Positions 44,297 to 56,704 of a stretch of 64,000 nucleotides of DNA are shown here, one piece after another; the first letter of the stretch is position 1, and each line of letters opens with the position of its first letter. Source of the stretch: Antedon mediterranea (lineage: Eukaryota > Echinodermata > Crinoidea > Comatulida > Antedonidae). The stretch covers positions 30,616,001 through 30,680,000 of the forward strand of contig NC_092674.1 of NCBI RefSeq assembly GCF_964355755.1, given 5' to 3'. The notes below the pieces were generated by a model. The model was not told where the DNA came from. It ran no database searches and was given only the letters and a program-made list of their open reading frames with translations. Position numbers and translations under genes: made by a program.

Positions 44297-46244
44297 ATGC
44301 CAGGTTCGTCTTCGAATGAACATTTAAATCATAATGCTGCTGGTGGTGGTGGCAAACAAAAGACGGGGTTTAAAGGAGCAGCTAATTTGATCAAAGCCGC
44401 ACGTAAAGTTGCCTGGACAACGCCGAACTCATCGTGGCACGATATACAGCAGTGAGTAGTGTATAATAATAATAATATTTAATAACGTATCATATGGTAT
44501 CAGAAGCGGCGGGTTAGGTGGGGTTGAGCTCCAAATGAGTACCCAAGTATTAGTAAATCCTTTCCCCACAACATTGAAATAACAATTTGTTTGACACAGA
44601 TAAATGAAAGGCTAAAAGCTATTTTACGTAAAGGCCCATTTACACTAGGACGATAACGATGGACGATAAATATATAAAAATGCATTTTTTTTACATAAAA
44701 CAAAATAAATTAGGTTTTCGTTCTAGAACTATAGGATAATCATTTATGCTGTCTTTGATAGAAATAATATTTTTAAAATTCCAATCAAATGACGTCATGA
44801 TAAATAAAAACAATAAAATCGTTGTATTGTCACGATATTATTGCTCTTACTAATCATGACGTCATTTGATTGGACGTGTGAAAATATCATTTTCATCAAA
44901 GGAAGCATAGGTCATTCTATAGTTCTAGAATGAAAAGTTTTTAGGCCTATATTTGTTTTATGTATGAAAAATGCACATATTGTCTATTTATCGTCGATCG
45001 TTATATCGTCCTAGTGTAAATGGGCCTTAAGCCTAGTTTAATTCCTTGTTTTTGTTTATTTGATATTAAAATTTGAAATATTCACTAGGCCTAGGCTTAA
45101 TATACTGTAAAATTTTTTATAAATTTCAGGAACGGTTCAAACCAAGGATGGGCGTCAATTTGGTATCATAGACGGGCTAATCGCCGGTAAATACCTGGTT
45201 ATATTTAAAACAACAATCAAATATAATAAGGTTATATACATGATATAATAATTAGAATATTTAATATCCGTCTTTTTTGTTTTTATTTTTTTTAAACAGA
45301 CCTATTATAGTATACTAGGCCTACTATTGTATAGGCCTGTTTATTATTATTTCAATTGTCATTATGCCTAATATTACATTTAACAGTGTTATAATTGATC
45401 GATAATCAATAGAAATTACTTTAATTCAATCCAACTTAATACGCAGTAACTGTATTAATCGATACATAGTCCTACTCTCGTACTGTGGTGAGTTACTTAA
45501 GTTGTTACCATAGCAACATGATGCTAAGCCGTGACAAGTAAACAAATAGTTCGGTTGTAAATTACTTATTTCCTGTTATTTTCTACAAATAATTCAAAAT
45601 TTGTATTAATATGTTTTTTTGAATATTTTATTTGATTAATTTAATTATCATTCATAATTTATTTTAGCCGAATGAATTCGGCGGATTACTCTGCCCTGGG
45701 TAATCAGATTCTAAACCGAAGTAAATGGGGCGAAAGCACGGGTCGTGCTGACCGCGATAATCGCTTCAAGTTCAGCAGTGAGATAACATACGATGAACAA
45801 AAACTTTTGGACTTGGTAGGCCAGCAGCCTAAAGCAGCCAAAGGCATGCCACATGTTAAGAAGTCCGGACGTATTATTAGACCAACATCAGCTAATGCTA
45901 AACTTCAGTCTTATTATACTGTGCCTAACAACTTCGATGAAGTTCGTCCCGCTACAGCGGCAGGGGGTTTGGTATATAATGGGGACAGACCAGGCCACAA
46001 ACTTCAATCAACTAAGTCACGACAGGGGCTAACGTCGGCCTGTTGGACTACCAGACAAGAAGATGATTTTGGTAAGATTGATACTCAAGTTCGACGGCTA
46101 AGTATCAGTGGTGCAGACGGTATAGCAGATAGGCAAGAAGAGAATGCTTATACAACTAAACGTACTAGAATACAAACTGCTCAAATATTGACTGGTTCAA
46201 AGATAAAGGTAAATAATAATTGGGGGTATTTTGAGGCTAGGTAA
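44297..46244 (+). CDS. Unrecognised three-exon gene
   Basis: Exons: 44297-44451, 45130-45186, 45668 onward, all in phase. The ATG is preceded by an in-frame TAA at 44279. The protein is soluble, basic and low in hydrophobic segments: MPGSSSNEHLN, a GGGG run, NLIKAARKVAWTTP, WASIWYHRRANRR, YSALGNQILNRSKWGES, then KKSGRIIRPTSANAKL and VRPATAAGG. RPTSA and RPATA phrases of this kind occur in ciliary and flagellar proteins, a weak hint only. The third exon can end in two ways: an in-phase donor ATAAAG|GTAAAT at 46208, or read-through to TAA at 46242-46244 after 12 more codons (262 aa in total). No convincing downstream exon was found before the WDR49-like start. I do not recognise the family. Confidence 0.65.
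44630..45030. mobile_element. ~400 bp palindromic MITE with AAGGCCCATTTACACTAGGA ends (intron 1)
   Basis: The left end is AAGGCCCATTTACACTAGGA then CGATAACGATGGACGATAAA. The right end is the complement (TTTATCGTCGATCGTTATAT, CGTCCTAGTGTAAATGGGCC). Symmetry continues inward (GTTCTAGAACTATAG with CTATAGTTCTAGAA; TCAAATGACGTCATGAT with its complement). No coding capacity. Confidence 0.87.
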
Positions 46245-46403
46245 GTGGGTATTTTAAAGCTAGGTAAGGGGGTATTTTGAGGCTAGGTAAGGGGGTATTT
46301 TAAAGCTAGGTAAGGGGGTATTTAAAGCTAGGTAAGGGGGTATTTTAAAGCTAGGTAAGGGGTATTTTAAGCTAGGTAAGGGGATATTTTAAAGCTAGGT
46401 AAG

Positions 46404-47736
46404 GCAGGGGCGCAGCCAACAAAGAATTAAAGGGGGGGTCAACCAAATATGTGAGTATTTTGCGAGCGAAGCGAGCAACCATGGGCTGGGGGCCAGGGGG
46501 CCGCCAAGGGCCCCCGGTCGGGGTCCAGGGGGCTTCGCCCCCTGGAAGCTTTGGCGGTCTAGCGCAATCTAGATCATTTGAATCGGTTTACGCACACACA
46601 AATATGACAATGTTAACACTAATAAACTGAAACAAAGAAAACAAAAAACAACTCTCATTTTCATTACAGAACATTTTTATATTCCAGGCTGCCACAGACA
46701 AACACTTTTTTTCTTGCTTGTTTGTTGATTTGTGTAGAGAGGCTGTAAACTCAGGAGGAATTATTTGAATTCCTCCCTTTTCACCAATAAAAAAGTTGCA
46801 TGAAATGAACGTAGAGTTACAAAAGTTTGAAAAAAGAAATTAGAATGATAGCATGGAGTGATATTATTAAATGAGAACCGTAAGTTTAGAGTTCATACAC
46901 TGTGCAAGTCCAAGAAGCTATCTTGGCTCCGTGTGTATGTGAGACGCTTATCATACCCAGTACATACAATATTTTGTTAAAAAATACACCTATTTTGTTC
47001 GAATGTATAGTATACAGTAGGTGATAGCTTATACATAATTGTAATAACTAACTTCTAAATTATTATCATACATTTTACGTTAGTTACTATAACGGCGCTC
47101 TAGACATCGCGTGATGCATCTTTAAACACATAAGTTTGGAACATTCTTCTTGGCTTGGAGACAGAATTCGCGAATGACATTCTCTGTATTAATGTTCATG
47201 TTAAAGTGTATGTTCATGAGGCACAGTCCCGAAAGCTGCTCATAAGACATGTGATTTCGCAAACAGGTTTTCGTTCTCCACAACGTCGAAAAAACTCCGC
47301 TCAGCTTCAGCAGACGTTACGGGCATAGGCCTACGCGATTAGAAGAAGTGCACGCACATTCGGGAACACATCTGGATCCGCTAATTTTACACAGTCGCTT
47401 CCATCACTGAAGCTCGGAATGAAGATGTTCGTGTCTTGGCAGATCATCGTACCAAATTCAAGTTCCTTGAAGACTTCTTCAACATTACACTTCACGATAG
47501 ACTCGGGTGCTACGCCAAATATTTTAAAGCATGGCCTGTTATCGGCAGAAAAACGGGTTTTTAACTCGGTTTGTAAATGATCAAGAAGTTGATTTGGTAA
47601 TACTGCTCGGTAGTAATCTTCCACAGTATCTCCAGGATGATTTGATCTGTATTGTTGTCTCATGTTTTTATTTATTTTTTCTAAAAAAAAGGGGGGGTCA
47701 GGACCCCCGTGACCCCCCCACTGGCTGCGCCCCTGT
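46404..47736 (-). mobile_element. Decayed hAT-superfamily transposon
   Basis: The ends are CAGGGGCGCAGCCA and TGGCTGCGCCCCTG, the classic hAT terminal form. Subterminal G-rich tracts (GGGGGGGTCA and complement) add symmetry. It is inserted in the AGGTAAGG array; TAAGG occurs at both junctions, but repeats there hide the exact target duplication. It contains a minus-strand remnant of a hAT transposase C-terminus. At ~1.33 kb it is far shorter than an autonomous element. Confidence 0.88.
47122..47663 (-). pseudogene. hAT transposase C-terminal remnant (ZMYM/P52rIPK-like type), frame broken
   Basis: The minus frame from 47663 reads a segment typical of hAT proteins of the P52rIPK/ZMYM1 type (VEDYYRAVLPNQLLDHLQ, ELKTRF). 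It stops at 47331. Sequence after that, in shifted frames, gives SAEAERSF and, after one more shift, TLWRTKTCLRNHMSYEQLSG and NIHFN. This is the hAT dimerisation domain, ending at TAA (47122-47124). At least two frameshifts and the lack of the N-terminal zinc finger and catalytic core make it inactive. Confidence 0.85.
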
Positions 47737-47835
47737 AAGGGGTTATTTTAAAGCTAAGTAAGGGGGTATTTTTAAGCTAGGTAAGGGGGATACTTTTAGG
47801 CTAGGTAAGGGGGATACTTTTAGGCTAGGTAAGGG

Positions 47836-49618
47836 GGGGGGGGGGGTGATTGTGAATTAAAAGGAAGGGGAGTGGTTGAGGGGGTAGGATGTTGTTTCTT
47901 CATTGAATTATGTTGCAATTATAGTTTACATGTGTTTTGTGGTGAATACTGGAATACAGTATAACTTATAATTATTTTGTATTAAAAAATATATAATGTG
48001 TTGTTTAATATTGAACAATGATCGATTATCTACACCTAACAATTGTAAATTTGCGATAACAATATAATAAATAAACTTAATGTTTAGTCGCCAACCTGAC
48101 CATATACATAAGATTTGAAATATTCCAACATGTGTTTCATGATGCTATTCGGAAACTACTGTTAAAGTGTTATGTACTTTAAATTGTGTTATAAGCAATA
48201 AAAAAAAGTCTTCTCAGATAAGTGTACACATTTTTGTCGTGGACGACCTGCACTATGACTGCTGTGGGTCATCGTAGAGAAGCTAATTCAATTTTCCTCA
48301 ATTTGAGGATGAAGATATTATTAAATACAGTACACATGTGTCTATGTTTTGGTATGAACTGGTCAAGCATCGGTGAAAATGATTCGTGAGTTGACCACAT
48401 CATTTTATGTGTCAATGGTTTTGTGAACTTTCAATTAGTAATTACTTTGAAGGGTCTGTTGATCATTGTTTGTTAGCAGCTGCAACGTAACGACTCTTTT
48501 AATAGATTTCTGCTTAAATCTCTCCTAGTGCTTCATCGCCATAGCAACTACTCTATTGAATTTTCCTGTTAAGAGTCTGAATTTAGACTTCAAACCGGTT
48601 GAATTGATTTATCTCGTAGGGATGTGCGTACACATTTTTGAGAAATGATTTAATCATTTAATCCAATCTCATTATTTTGATATAGAAAAACATATAAATT
48701 ATGTTATAGATGTTTACACATTTTTTACATGTAAAGACAAAAGACAGTATGCGTATTCAATTAGCAGATTGTACGTGTGCCCTGTACAGAGGTTCCATCT
48801 ATCTTCGCTCTTAACCTTGCAATTTTAAAACTTGAAAGCAGCTGTATTCAATAAATGTCGTAGCATAATTTGATGAGATGCGAAGATTATTTTTTCCATT
48901 CATTACCATGGAAATTTTAAGATAAAATTTCTGTTTTGACAATTATGAAGCCGCTGAGAAAACAGTTGATGTTCCAGAGCAGTTTACAGACGGTATCTTT
49001 TTTTTCCTTTACTATTTCATTTCATTTGGTATATTTGTATTAAGCAGCAGTATTTAGGTATAGTGATGTTAAATGCATTGATTGATAGGTCTGTAGATGA
49101 TTATTTTGCTTCTGGTAAAGTTAAAGGTTGGGTAAGTATAAATTATGGCTCAGACTTATTTCATAATTCTATCAATATCAATATTTTTTCTCTTGTTTGC
49201 AATTATTTTTAAATTTGTTTTAGTTTGTCTACAATGCTGCAGAACTGTGTCCAAAGAGGATTGAACTTTTAGTGTTAGAGTGTTTTTCTTCTCGGTAGAA
49301 GTGTACTGAGTATTTCTTCTCACTGAAAAGAGACTTCAACATTATTTTCATATAATGTTTGGTTGCTACAGGGACAGCCTGATGCAGCTTGAATATATCC
49401 TAGTGTGAACCCAACCTTAGAATCTATCTTGGCTTGAATTTCCAGAAACCATTGCAACTAATTAATACTGTGTAATATAATAACTGTGAACAATATACCT
49501 TAGTAATTGCTTGGCAAGTGAACACCAAGTTAATTATTTAAACAATATCCCTGCAGAGCGTTGCAAACTAAGATTTCTACCAGGTTTTTGTTGATAAACT
49601 TCCTAACAATCGACATTT
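47836..49618. other. Intergenic or 5' region of the WDR49-like gene
   Basis: No confident coding exon. Segments near 48948-48991 (ending CAGACG|GTATCT) and 49090-49134 (ending AAGGTTGG|GTAAGT) look like small exons but cannot be joined in frame to the downstream start. They could be non-coding first exons. AATAAA near 48070 may end the upstream gene. Confidence 0.4.
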
Positions 49619-52600
49619 ATGGAAAATATAACAGAAGTTTTTGAAGCATTGGTAATGATATCCTTTTGGCTGTACTTTTATATTTCATTTTTTGTCTCTT
49701 GTTTCAATAATATCAGATGAATTGTCAAACTTGTATGTGACAGAATGTGTAGCTGCATATAGAAGAAAAAGACTATTTTGGTTGACAATTCTTCTTTGCA
49801 AAACTTTTACTTTTTGTTTAGCATATTTTGAACAAACAGAAGATATGCTTATGCAAACTTCCTTTCATTATTGTTTACATTTTTAGTTTAAAGTAAATTA
49901 AATAAGTAAATTTACTTTTTTTATTGTTATACAGATTGAAGAAAGAATCAGTCTTGAGCATTTACACAAGCTGAAGCAATCTTTTCTGGTAAATTAGATA
50001 TTTTTTGTGTGTGTTTTCTATCTTAAATGTCAAAATCATTTAATATTAACTATTTTTTTCAAATTATTGCTGGATCTGATTTGAAGTTGATGGTTGAATT
50101 CAATGTTTTTTCATTTAATCTTAATGTACTCTATAAATTTTAAATTTAGACTTTTTATGAATATATAGACAATATTAACAGTCAATGAGCACTTAAAATG
50201 ATTGTATGTGTAATATTCTTACTTAAATGGCTTACTTATGTAAATAGATTGATTGATTTTCAATGTGTTACTTATTTTTCTAGGAAGTGAACAAAAATGG
50301 AACATTATCATTGGAACAGTTCCAGGCAGTTATTAAGAACTCACTTGGGTTACGTGGTAAATTGGTAAGTTTCTCTTTCAAGAATCAAAGTGTTTAGTTC
50401 ATGTTACATGCTGTAAAGCAATACATGTTTATAGTTTATCTGTTGTTTATTCTGTAGATGTTTTTATGTTCTAATTTAATAATTATAAACATTTTTTCGT
50501 TTATTTTCAGAATGAAGACCAAGTGACAGCTTTGTTTATGAAGATTGATTCATCGTCTGAAGGCTTCATAGCCTGGGTAAGTACTGTCTTATTGATTTAC
50601 TATTTATTTTCAAAAAACAAAATAAAAGTTACAAAAAGAAAATGGAAAAAGGAATTACGACGAATAAATAAAAGTGGAGGTATTTTAGTTTAAAAAAGAG
50701 AAAAAAAACTGTTACCACTTTGAAGAAAAAATGAGAGTGAAGAGTAATTGTAATTAAGATTAACTAATATCCTTCTTTTTTAGGATAAATTTTGTACTTA
50801 CATGCAACTTGAATATGAGGAAAAGGAAGATTCATATCTACGTGAAAAAGAAGTAGTCTTCCAGCTTCCAGCCACATCTCATCCAATGCCGCATCGCGAA
50901 AATGTCCTGCGAGTTTGTAACATGTCAGATGGGACATTTGTCGTTGTTAGTCAGGTACATATAATGATTCTTCATGATGAGAATATTTTAATATATTAAT
51001 AGTGATTAAGATAATTATTGTAAGTGCTACTGTTTATGAATGTTATGATTGATTATTTTCAGGATGGTGCAATATCTTTTTGGAACGGAGCAATGGAATT
51101 GAAAAGAACTAGATCCGTTATGGTATGTTTGAAAAAAAAACTTGTTTTATGAAATTTAACGAACATTAAAAATACTTAAAATAAAGCTAAAAGTGTTCCT
51201 TTGTGTGAAGTGAGATTAACGTGTTGTACTACTGTAACATTTCAGGTTGACCAGAACACTAGTAGACAGAAACCAAAATGGATCACAGACTTCATACTGA
51301 TGCCACAATATAATAAGTTTATTCTTGGAACAGGGTAAGTTACATTCATTCTGCACTTCTTATCTTACAAGAAAGAAGAGACAATAGTTTAATTGATTTA
51401 CCAAAGGATTCTGTAAAAACTGTAAATAGTTTGTGTTATAATGTTTTATCTTTAACAATTGCTTGATTATTTGATAAATGATAAATTCATAGAAAATTCA
51501 AAATTATTATTATTATATATTTAATTTTGTTAAATTAGGGATCGAGAAATACAGTTTTACGAGTTAAGTACATTTGAGCCATACTGCCAGATATCAGGAT
51601 TAGAAACAACACCACTCAAATTGGCATATTGGTGAGTATTCTTTATTGTTTTGTTAAATTTAAAAAATTAAATATTACCTCTGTTTTTGAAGATTCAAGT
51701 TTTTATTAAAGTAACTTTACCTGTTAGAGTTAGAAATTGTTTATGTTCTTATTTCAGTGCTACTGGGTATGATGAGTGTCTGATAATATTTGGTGATAGT
51801 GAAGGCTGCATTAATATCATTATTATCAAAGGTGCAGGCGAAACTCTCAGGTATGAATGGCGCATCATCCTAGGAGTTTTTCCACAACAGAATTATTTTT
51901 TAATCTTTAGTTGCATAATTATTTAGTGATTCTTAGATTTCTGTAGGCCTATTAATCCACCTTCTGAACATCAATGTTTTATTTGTTGTAGAACTTGGAA
52001 AAAAATGCCAAAAACTGATGGAATAGCCAGTGTCACACTTGAGAAGGTAGCACATTCACCTCTCACTAAATTCCTTCGTTGGAAAGTTCACAATGATTGG
52101 GTAGCTGAAGTCCGCTATTATGATGAAATTAGAATGATTATATCATGTTCAAACAATGAGAACACTGCACTTGTCATTGGTAAGTATTTAATTTTTTTAT
52201 ACTTGGCAACCTCATCAGTACAAATTCTCCCAGAAGACCCAGTTCATTACCTGCACACCACTACTTATTTATAATATTCTACCAACTTTTTTATTGTGCA
52301 AATTTGACTTTTAATTTCATGAAGTTCTTATTCTTCTTACTCAATTAGTAATTAATCCATATGAAATGTTTTTCTTTTTTTGCTTTGGCAGGCAACACAG
52401 TAGGCAGCACCCATGTAGAGTCACAGCTTAGGGAAATTCGTGAAATGACCAAGTCACCTGACACGGCTGAACGAAAGGCAAAGATTGCGCAACAGAACTA
52501 TGCACAAGCACGAAGACATCTAGACAACGATCAGCTAGTGTTTAGAATTCATAAAGGAGTGAAAACATTTGACTTTTCCAAGAAAAAGAATGTGATTGTT

Positions 52601-55600
52601 ACTGGAGGAATGGATAGAATTGTTAGGATTTGGAATCCCTATGTCCCTGTGTAAGTAATATTGTGTATACCATCTGTTTCAAATAAATACAGGTGTATCT
52701 GCAATAATTTTTTTATGTGATAATTTATAAAAAGAAGTACATCTCTGTACAGAATCATAGGTAGAATTTAATGGTTTATTGGCATCTTGTTATTTTCTCC
52801 AAAATATTTTCTATCGGTTTTTTTTTACACAAAACAGGAAACCAACAGGAATGCTACGTGGACACAATGCTCCAATAACTGGTCTTTTCATAGCAACTGA
52901 TGAGGATAGGATTTTCAGCATATCACAGGATAAAACTGTCAAGGTATGGTATTCAAAATACTACTTAAATACTTGTCTATATTGATTAAGAAAGGCAAAA
53001 ACAACATTTCTTAGAAAAACATGGAAGAAGGAAAAAAATTGATCTATTTTTAGATACTGGCAAAAAAATGATTGCTATATTTATTTTTTACAAAAAGTGT
53101 TTGGTAAAATAAAAAACTAAAATTTGATTGTTCAATTTGAAAAGGTTTGGGACATCAAAGACCAAGCATGCATGCTAACTGTCAGACCCAAATCACACAA
53201 GATACGAGGCGACATCCAAGCCTGTCATTATAATTCTGTTGTCAAGTGCCTAGCTGTTGCCACAAGCACTGACCAGATGGCTTTCCTTGGCTTGAAAATT
53301 AAGTAAGTTCAAAAGACATACTTTATATTAGGCCTATAAGCAGATGACTTAATAATCTTAGGAACCATGAGTTTACCTAATAAGAAAAAATTAAAATAAA
53401 GGCATTCATTATTGAGAACTCAATTGGAAATAAATTCCTTTACTCCTAAAAATCTTGTTTTTTTCTGTATAGAGTACAGATGCATGCAGATATAGCAATT
53501 ACCCACAAGGAACCAGTGCTGTGTGCAAAGTACAACTCAAGCTTCCAACATATTGTCACATGCTCAGAAGGATCTGTAAGTACACACTTACTGTTTGTCA
53601 AAACTTAGTAATAAATAAATAAATTATGTAAGTAAATTTAAGATCATTATTTTCTGATGATTTTTTTAACCTAAATTTTATTTTTCAGGTCGTCAAATTA
53701 TGGGATTTTGAAACCGGAAATGCAGTTTTTGAATTTTCTCAAGCCCATGACGATCAAGCAATTACATGTATGACTTTTGATGTATCAGGAAGACGTCTTA
53801 TAACAGGAGGTCGAGATGGAAGACTTAAAGTATGGAATTACAATAATGGCCATTGTTTAAAAAGACTTGAAAGATTTGAAGGTTTTGAAGAAGTTTCAGA
53901 TGTTGTTTACGTAGAAATGAACAAGAATCGTTTTGTCTTATCCGTCGGTTGGGATCGAAGGATAAATATGTATTCTGATTCAATGGATGATTTTAGACAT
54001 GTACAGAACCCTTTACCAAAATGGACAGATGATGTGGTAAGATAATGGAACTGCTTTTAAATCTTGATCATAGTTGAAAAAATTAAGCTTTAACATAAAG
54101 ACCCGGCTTGGTCACAAATCTGGTATTAAATTAAGACCTGTTTTGATCTCTGCAGTAGTTATCTTTGACATTACTGAAAATGAAAAGCAATTTTATTGTT
54201 TATGTTACTTTGTATATATCAGAATTGAAATTCTAAAAAATAAAGATAATTCCAAATATTTTTCTCTTTTTTTGTAGAAAAATGGTCACAGAGAAGACAT
54301 CCTGTCTGTTGCTGCCTGTGCTCCTAGTCTTCTAGCAACATCAAGCTATGATGGAGAGGTCATAGTGTGGAATCTCGTATCTGGTCATATTTATTGCCAT
54401 TTGTTTTCTCCTCCTGACTCAGAGTATGATCATCAACAGTGTGAGTATATAATAGGAGTTTATAATAGGAGAATTTTTTTAGACTGTTTGTTTCCTTTAG
54501 CCTGAGTGTGATTGATTCCTAGTGTTTTTTCTCCACTCCATAAACCTTTATCTTTAAAGACCTTGTTTATCCATCTTGTAATTGCGTGTTGCTTGCTATA
54601 ACACAAATTAATTAAACACCTTGTCTTTTATGTTGATAGTGGATGGTGATAACAGCATCCGTAAGCTGGTCTTTCTATGTTCTAGAGTAAGTGATAAATT
54701 TTCAGCCCAGCTTGTAGCTAGTGGACCAAGAGGATGTATACATTTCTGGAATGTTTATAATGGCGGTATCCTCCACTCAAAGTTCCAAGTAGTATGTAAA
54801 ACTAATTTGTTTTTGTTGCTAAAACTGTTCCGTCTATATTTTAAAATTTCCATTATACAGAAATATTATTCATATAAGACTACCAGAAAAGATAGACTTA
54901 CTTCAAATTATCTTAGCTGTAAACTCTTCTACATCTGATGAGATGACCTTTACTGAAGCAGTCGTTGATATTATATTATTTTCTGAAATAGTACTGTATT
55001 AGCAAGAAAAGAACATTTTTAGCATTATTATTACTTTATAACTTTTTTTTTTCAGAATAAGAAGCAGTGTCCTTTAAGTTTCCTTGTGGTTAGTTCTGAT
55101 AATAAAAAGCTGTTAAGTGGTGACGCTCAAGGCTTTGTGAATACTTACAACATTGAAGGCTATTGTGACGGTGTAAAAGAGTCTGATCCTCCAGAAAGTA
55201 AGACACGTCTTCTGTTGGTCCTAATTTAGCTTTATATTTTGTATTTCTTTCAGTATGAGTTTACTTTATGTTTTCTATGTTTATTCTCAGCCCTGGCATC
55301 ATGGAGAGCACATGTTGAAAGCATAACTTGGTAAGTTTTTAGTACAATAATGTGAACATTCTTTTTCCATTTTTCTGCAAATATGCATTCTACTTGTGAA
55401 TTCATGTACTTTTGTTAAATCTTTTAATTGTTTTATTCTGTAAAGCATGGACTTAGTTGAGGGTAGTGATGTTGTCATAACAAGCTCAAATGACTGCACT
55501 GTTCGACTGTGGACTACAGGAGGACATTACATTGGTAAGGGTTTTTTTGTTGTAAATTGATACATTATAAATTGAAATGGAGCTCTTCAGTAATTTTAAA

Positions 55601-56704
55601 TAAAAGATTTGTTTTTCTTCTTCAAGGTACCCTTGGCCAAACTGAGACATGGGACATTTACAATCCGTCTACTTATATACACCCAATGGTTCCATATGAT
55701 GTCTTAGTTGATCCACTAAGTATGCCATCTCATCCTGTTCTTAATACAAAGTCCTCAACTGAAGATGTCATCCGTGCAGATTCGGAGGATGGTGACTCTT
55801 TGAATGGAACCAGCTCCACAGATGAGGTAACTTTGTCTTTTTTAATACAATGTGCAGTGGTGGCTCCAGGATTTTAAAATAGGAGGGAGACATGGCCTAA
55901 AAATGGTAAAAGTTCCAAACCTAATGTCCTATCTTTTGCATTGGAAATTTCTAAATTTAGAGGACCTGCCTTTATCGTGGAATTGTGATCTAACCCTAAC
56001 ATGCTTCAATAGAGTAGTTTCTTTGCATTGGTCCAGAGGAGGACAAAGATTCACTTTGATTTTAATTTGGTTGCTTTCTTTTGCAGGCGGAAGTGACAAG
56101 CATGAGTTTTAATAGCAGATTTACATTCCATTATGATGATACAATGATAGCAAATGAACTGAAAACAAAACCGTTTGATAACAGTTGTGGAAAAAGGTAA
56201 GGTATCATTTGTATCTGTATTTAGGTTGTGGGAAAGTTGAGCAAATTTAACATTTTGAAATAAATCCTAGTACTGTACTTGAATGTGCAGTCTCAATATT
56301 TTTGGATAAACATTCCAGGGTTTTAAAGGCAAACTTTCTCTTTTTGAACTTTAGTCATGATAATACAACGGTCTCATGGTATGATACCCACTTTTTAAGG
56401 GAGAGGTTGCTGGTTGTATTCCTGTCAGACTTTTTTACAAAATTGATCCATTCTTGAGCTTTTTTTATTAGTTTTTATAATGTCCTTTATTGTATAACAT
56501 ATTTCATAACATCTTTTACAAAATCATTTTCTACAAATGTTTTTCAGATTACGTCATGAGCGCTTAAAGGTCAACCCAAAAGACAGAGGAGGTCAGAATG
56601 CGTACCAACAGTTAAAATGTTTCAACCTGGATGACACGCCTCCAATAACTCATCCAATCAAAAACAAAGATAAGATGCAAGACCCACTCGGCTTTCCCTT
56701 CTAA
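49619..56704 (+). CDS. WDR49: WDR49-like EF-hand and WD40 repeat protein (WD repeat-containing protein on Y chromosome type)
   Basis: Twenty-three exons, all in phase, 984 aa: 49619-49651, 49935-49988, 50284-50364, 50511-50576, 50784-50954, 51063-51122, 51246-51334, 51539-51631, 51758-51850, 51992-52179, 52392-52650, 52838-52943, 53145-53302, 53473-53575, 53689-54036, 54278-54440, 54640-54791, 55056-55197, 55291-55330, 55446-55534, 55627-55826, 56087-56196, 56548-56704. The N-terminus is EF-hand-like (ISLEHLHKLKQSF, NKNGTLSLEQFQ, KIDSSSEGFIAW). About ten or more WD40 blades follow, with endings such as RIVRIWNP, KTVKVWDI, SVVKLWDF, RLKVWNY, EVIVWNL, CTVRLW. The end is RDRGGQNAYQQLKCFNLDD..PLGFPF. 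The start has an in-frame TAA five codons upstream, inside the same exon. Its role is poorly known; the family is often linked to motile-cilium tissues. Confidence 0.88.
54480..54612 (+). repeat. SINE body fragment (intron 16 of WDR49-like)
   Basis: TTTATCCATCTTGTAATTGC and GTTGCTTGCTATAAC match the body of the SINE at 36977-37200; CCACTCCATAAACC also corresponds. The head is missing. Confidence 0.5.

Larger units (their letters stand above)
46230..47835 (+). repeat. ~22 bp minisatellite of AGGTAAGG (splice-donor-like) units, split by a hAT insertion
   Basis: The unit is approximately TATTTTAAAGCTAGGTAAGG plus GGG. About 8 copies precede (46230-46403) and about 5 follow (47737-47835) the hAT element. 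Each unit contains AG|GTAAGG, close to the U1-type donor consensus AG|GTAAGT. The array starts within 25 bases of the last donor of the 44.3 kb gene. It ends in a G run. Confidence 0.9.

Noticed and set aside
56345-56425. tRNA-Lys-like gene in intron 22 of the WDR49-like gene
   Set aside because: CGGTCTCATGGTATGATACC and a CTTTTTA-like loop are suggestive, but the B box is degenerate (GGTTGTATTCC) and stems do not close.
44297-56704. One continuous gene from the 44.3 kb exons into the WDR49-like gene
   Set aside because: The exon with the 49619 ATG has stops in every frame upstream of or across that ATG, so it acts as a start exon and cannot be entered in phase.
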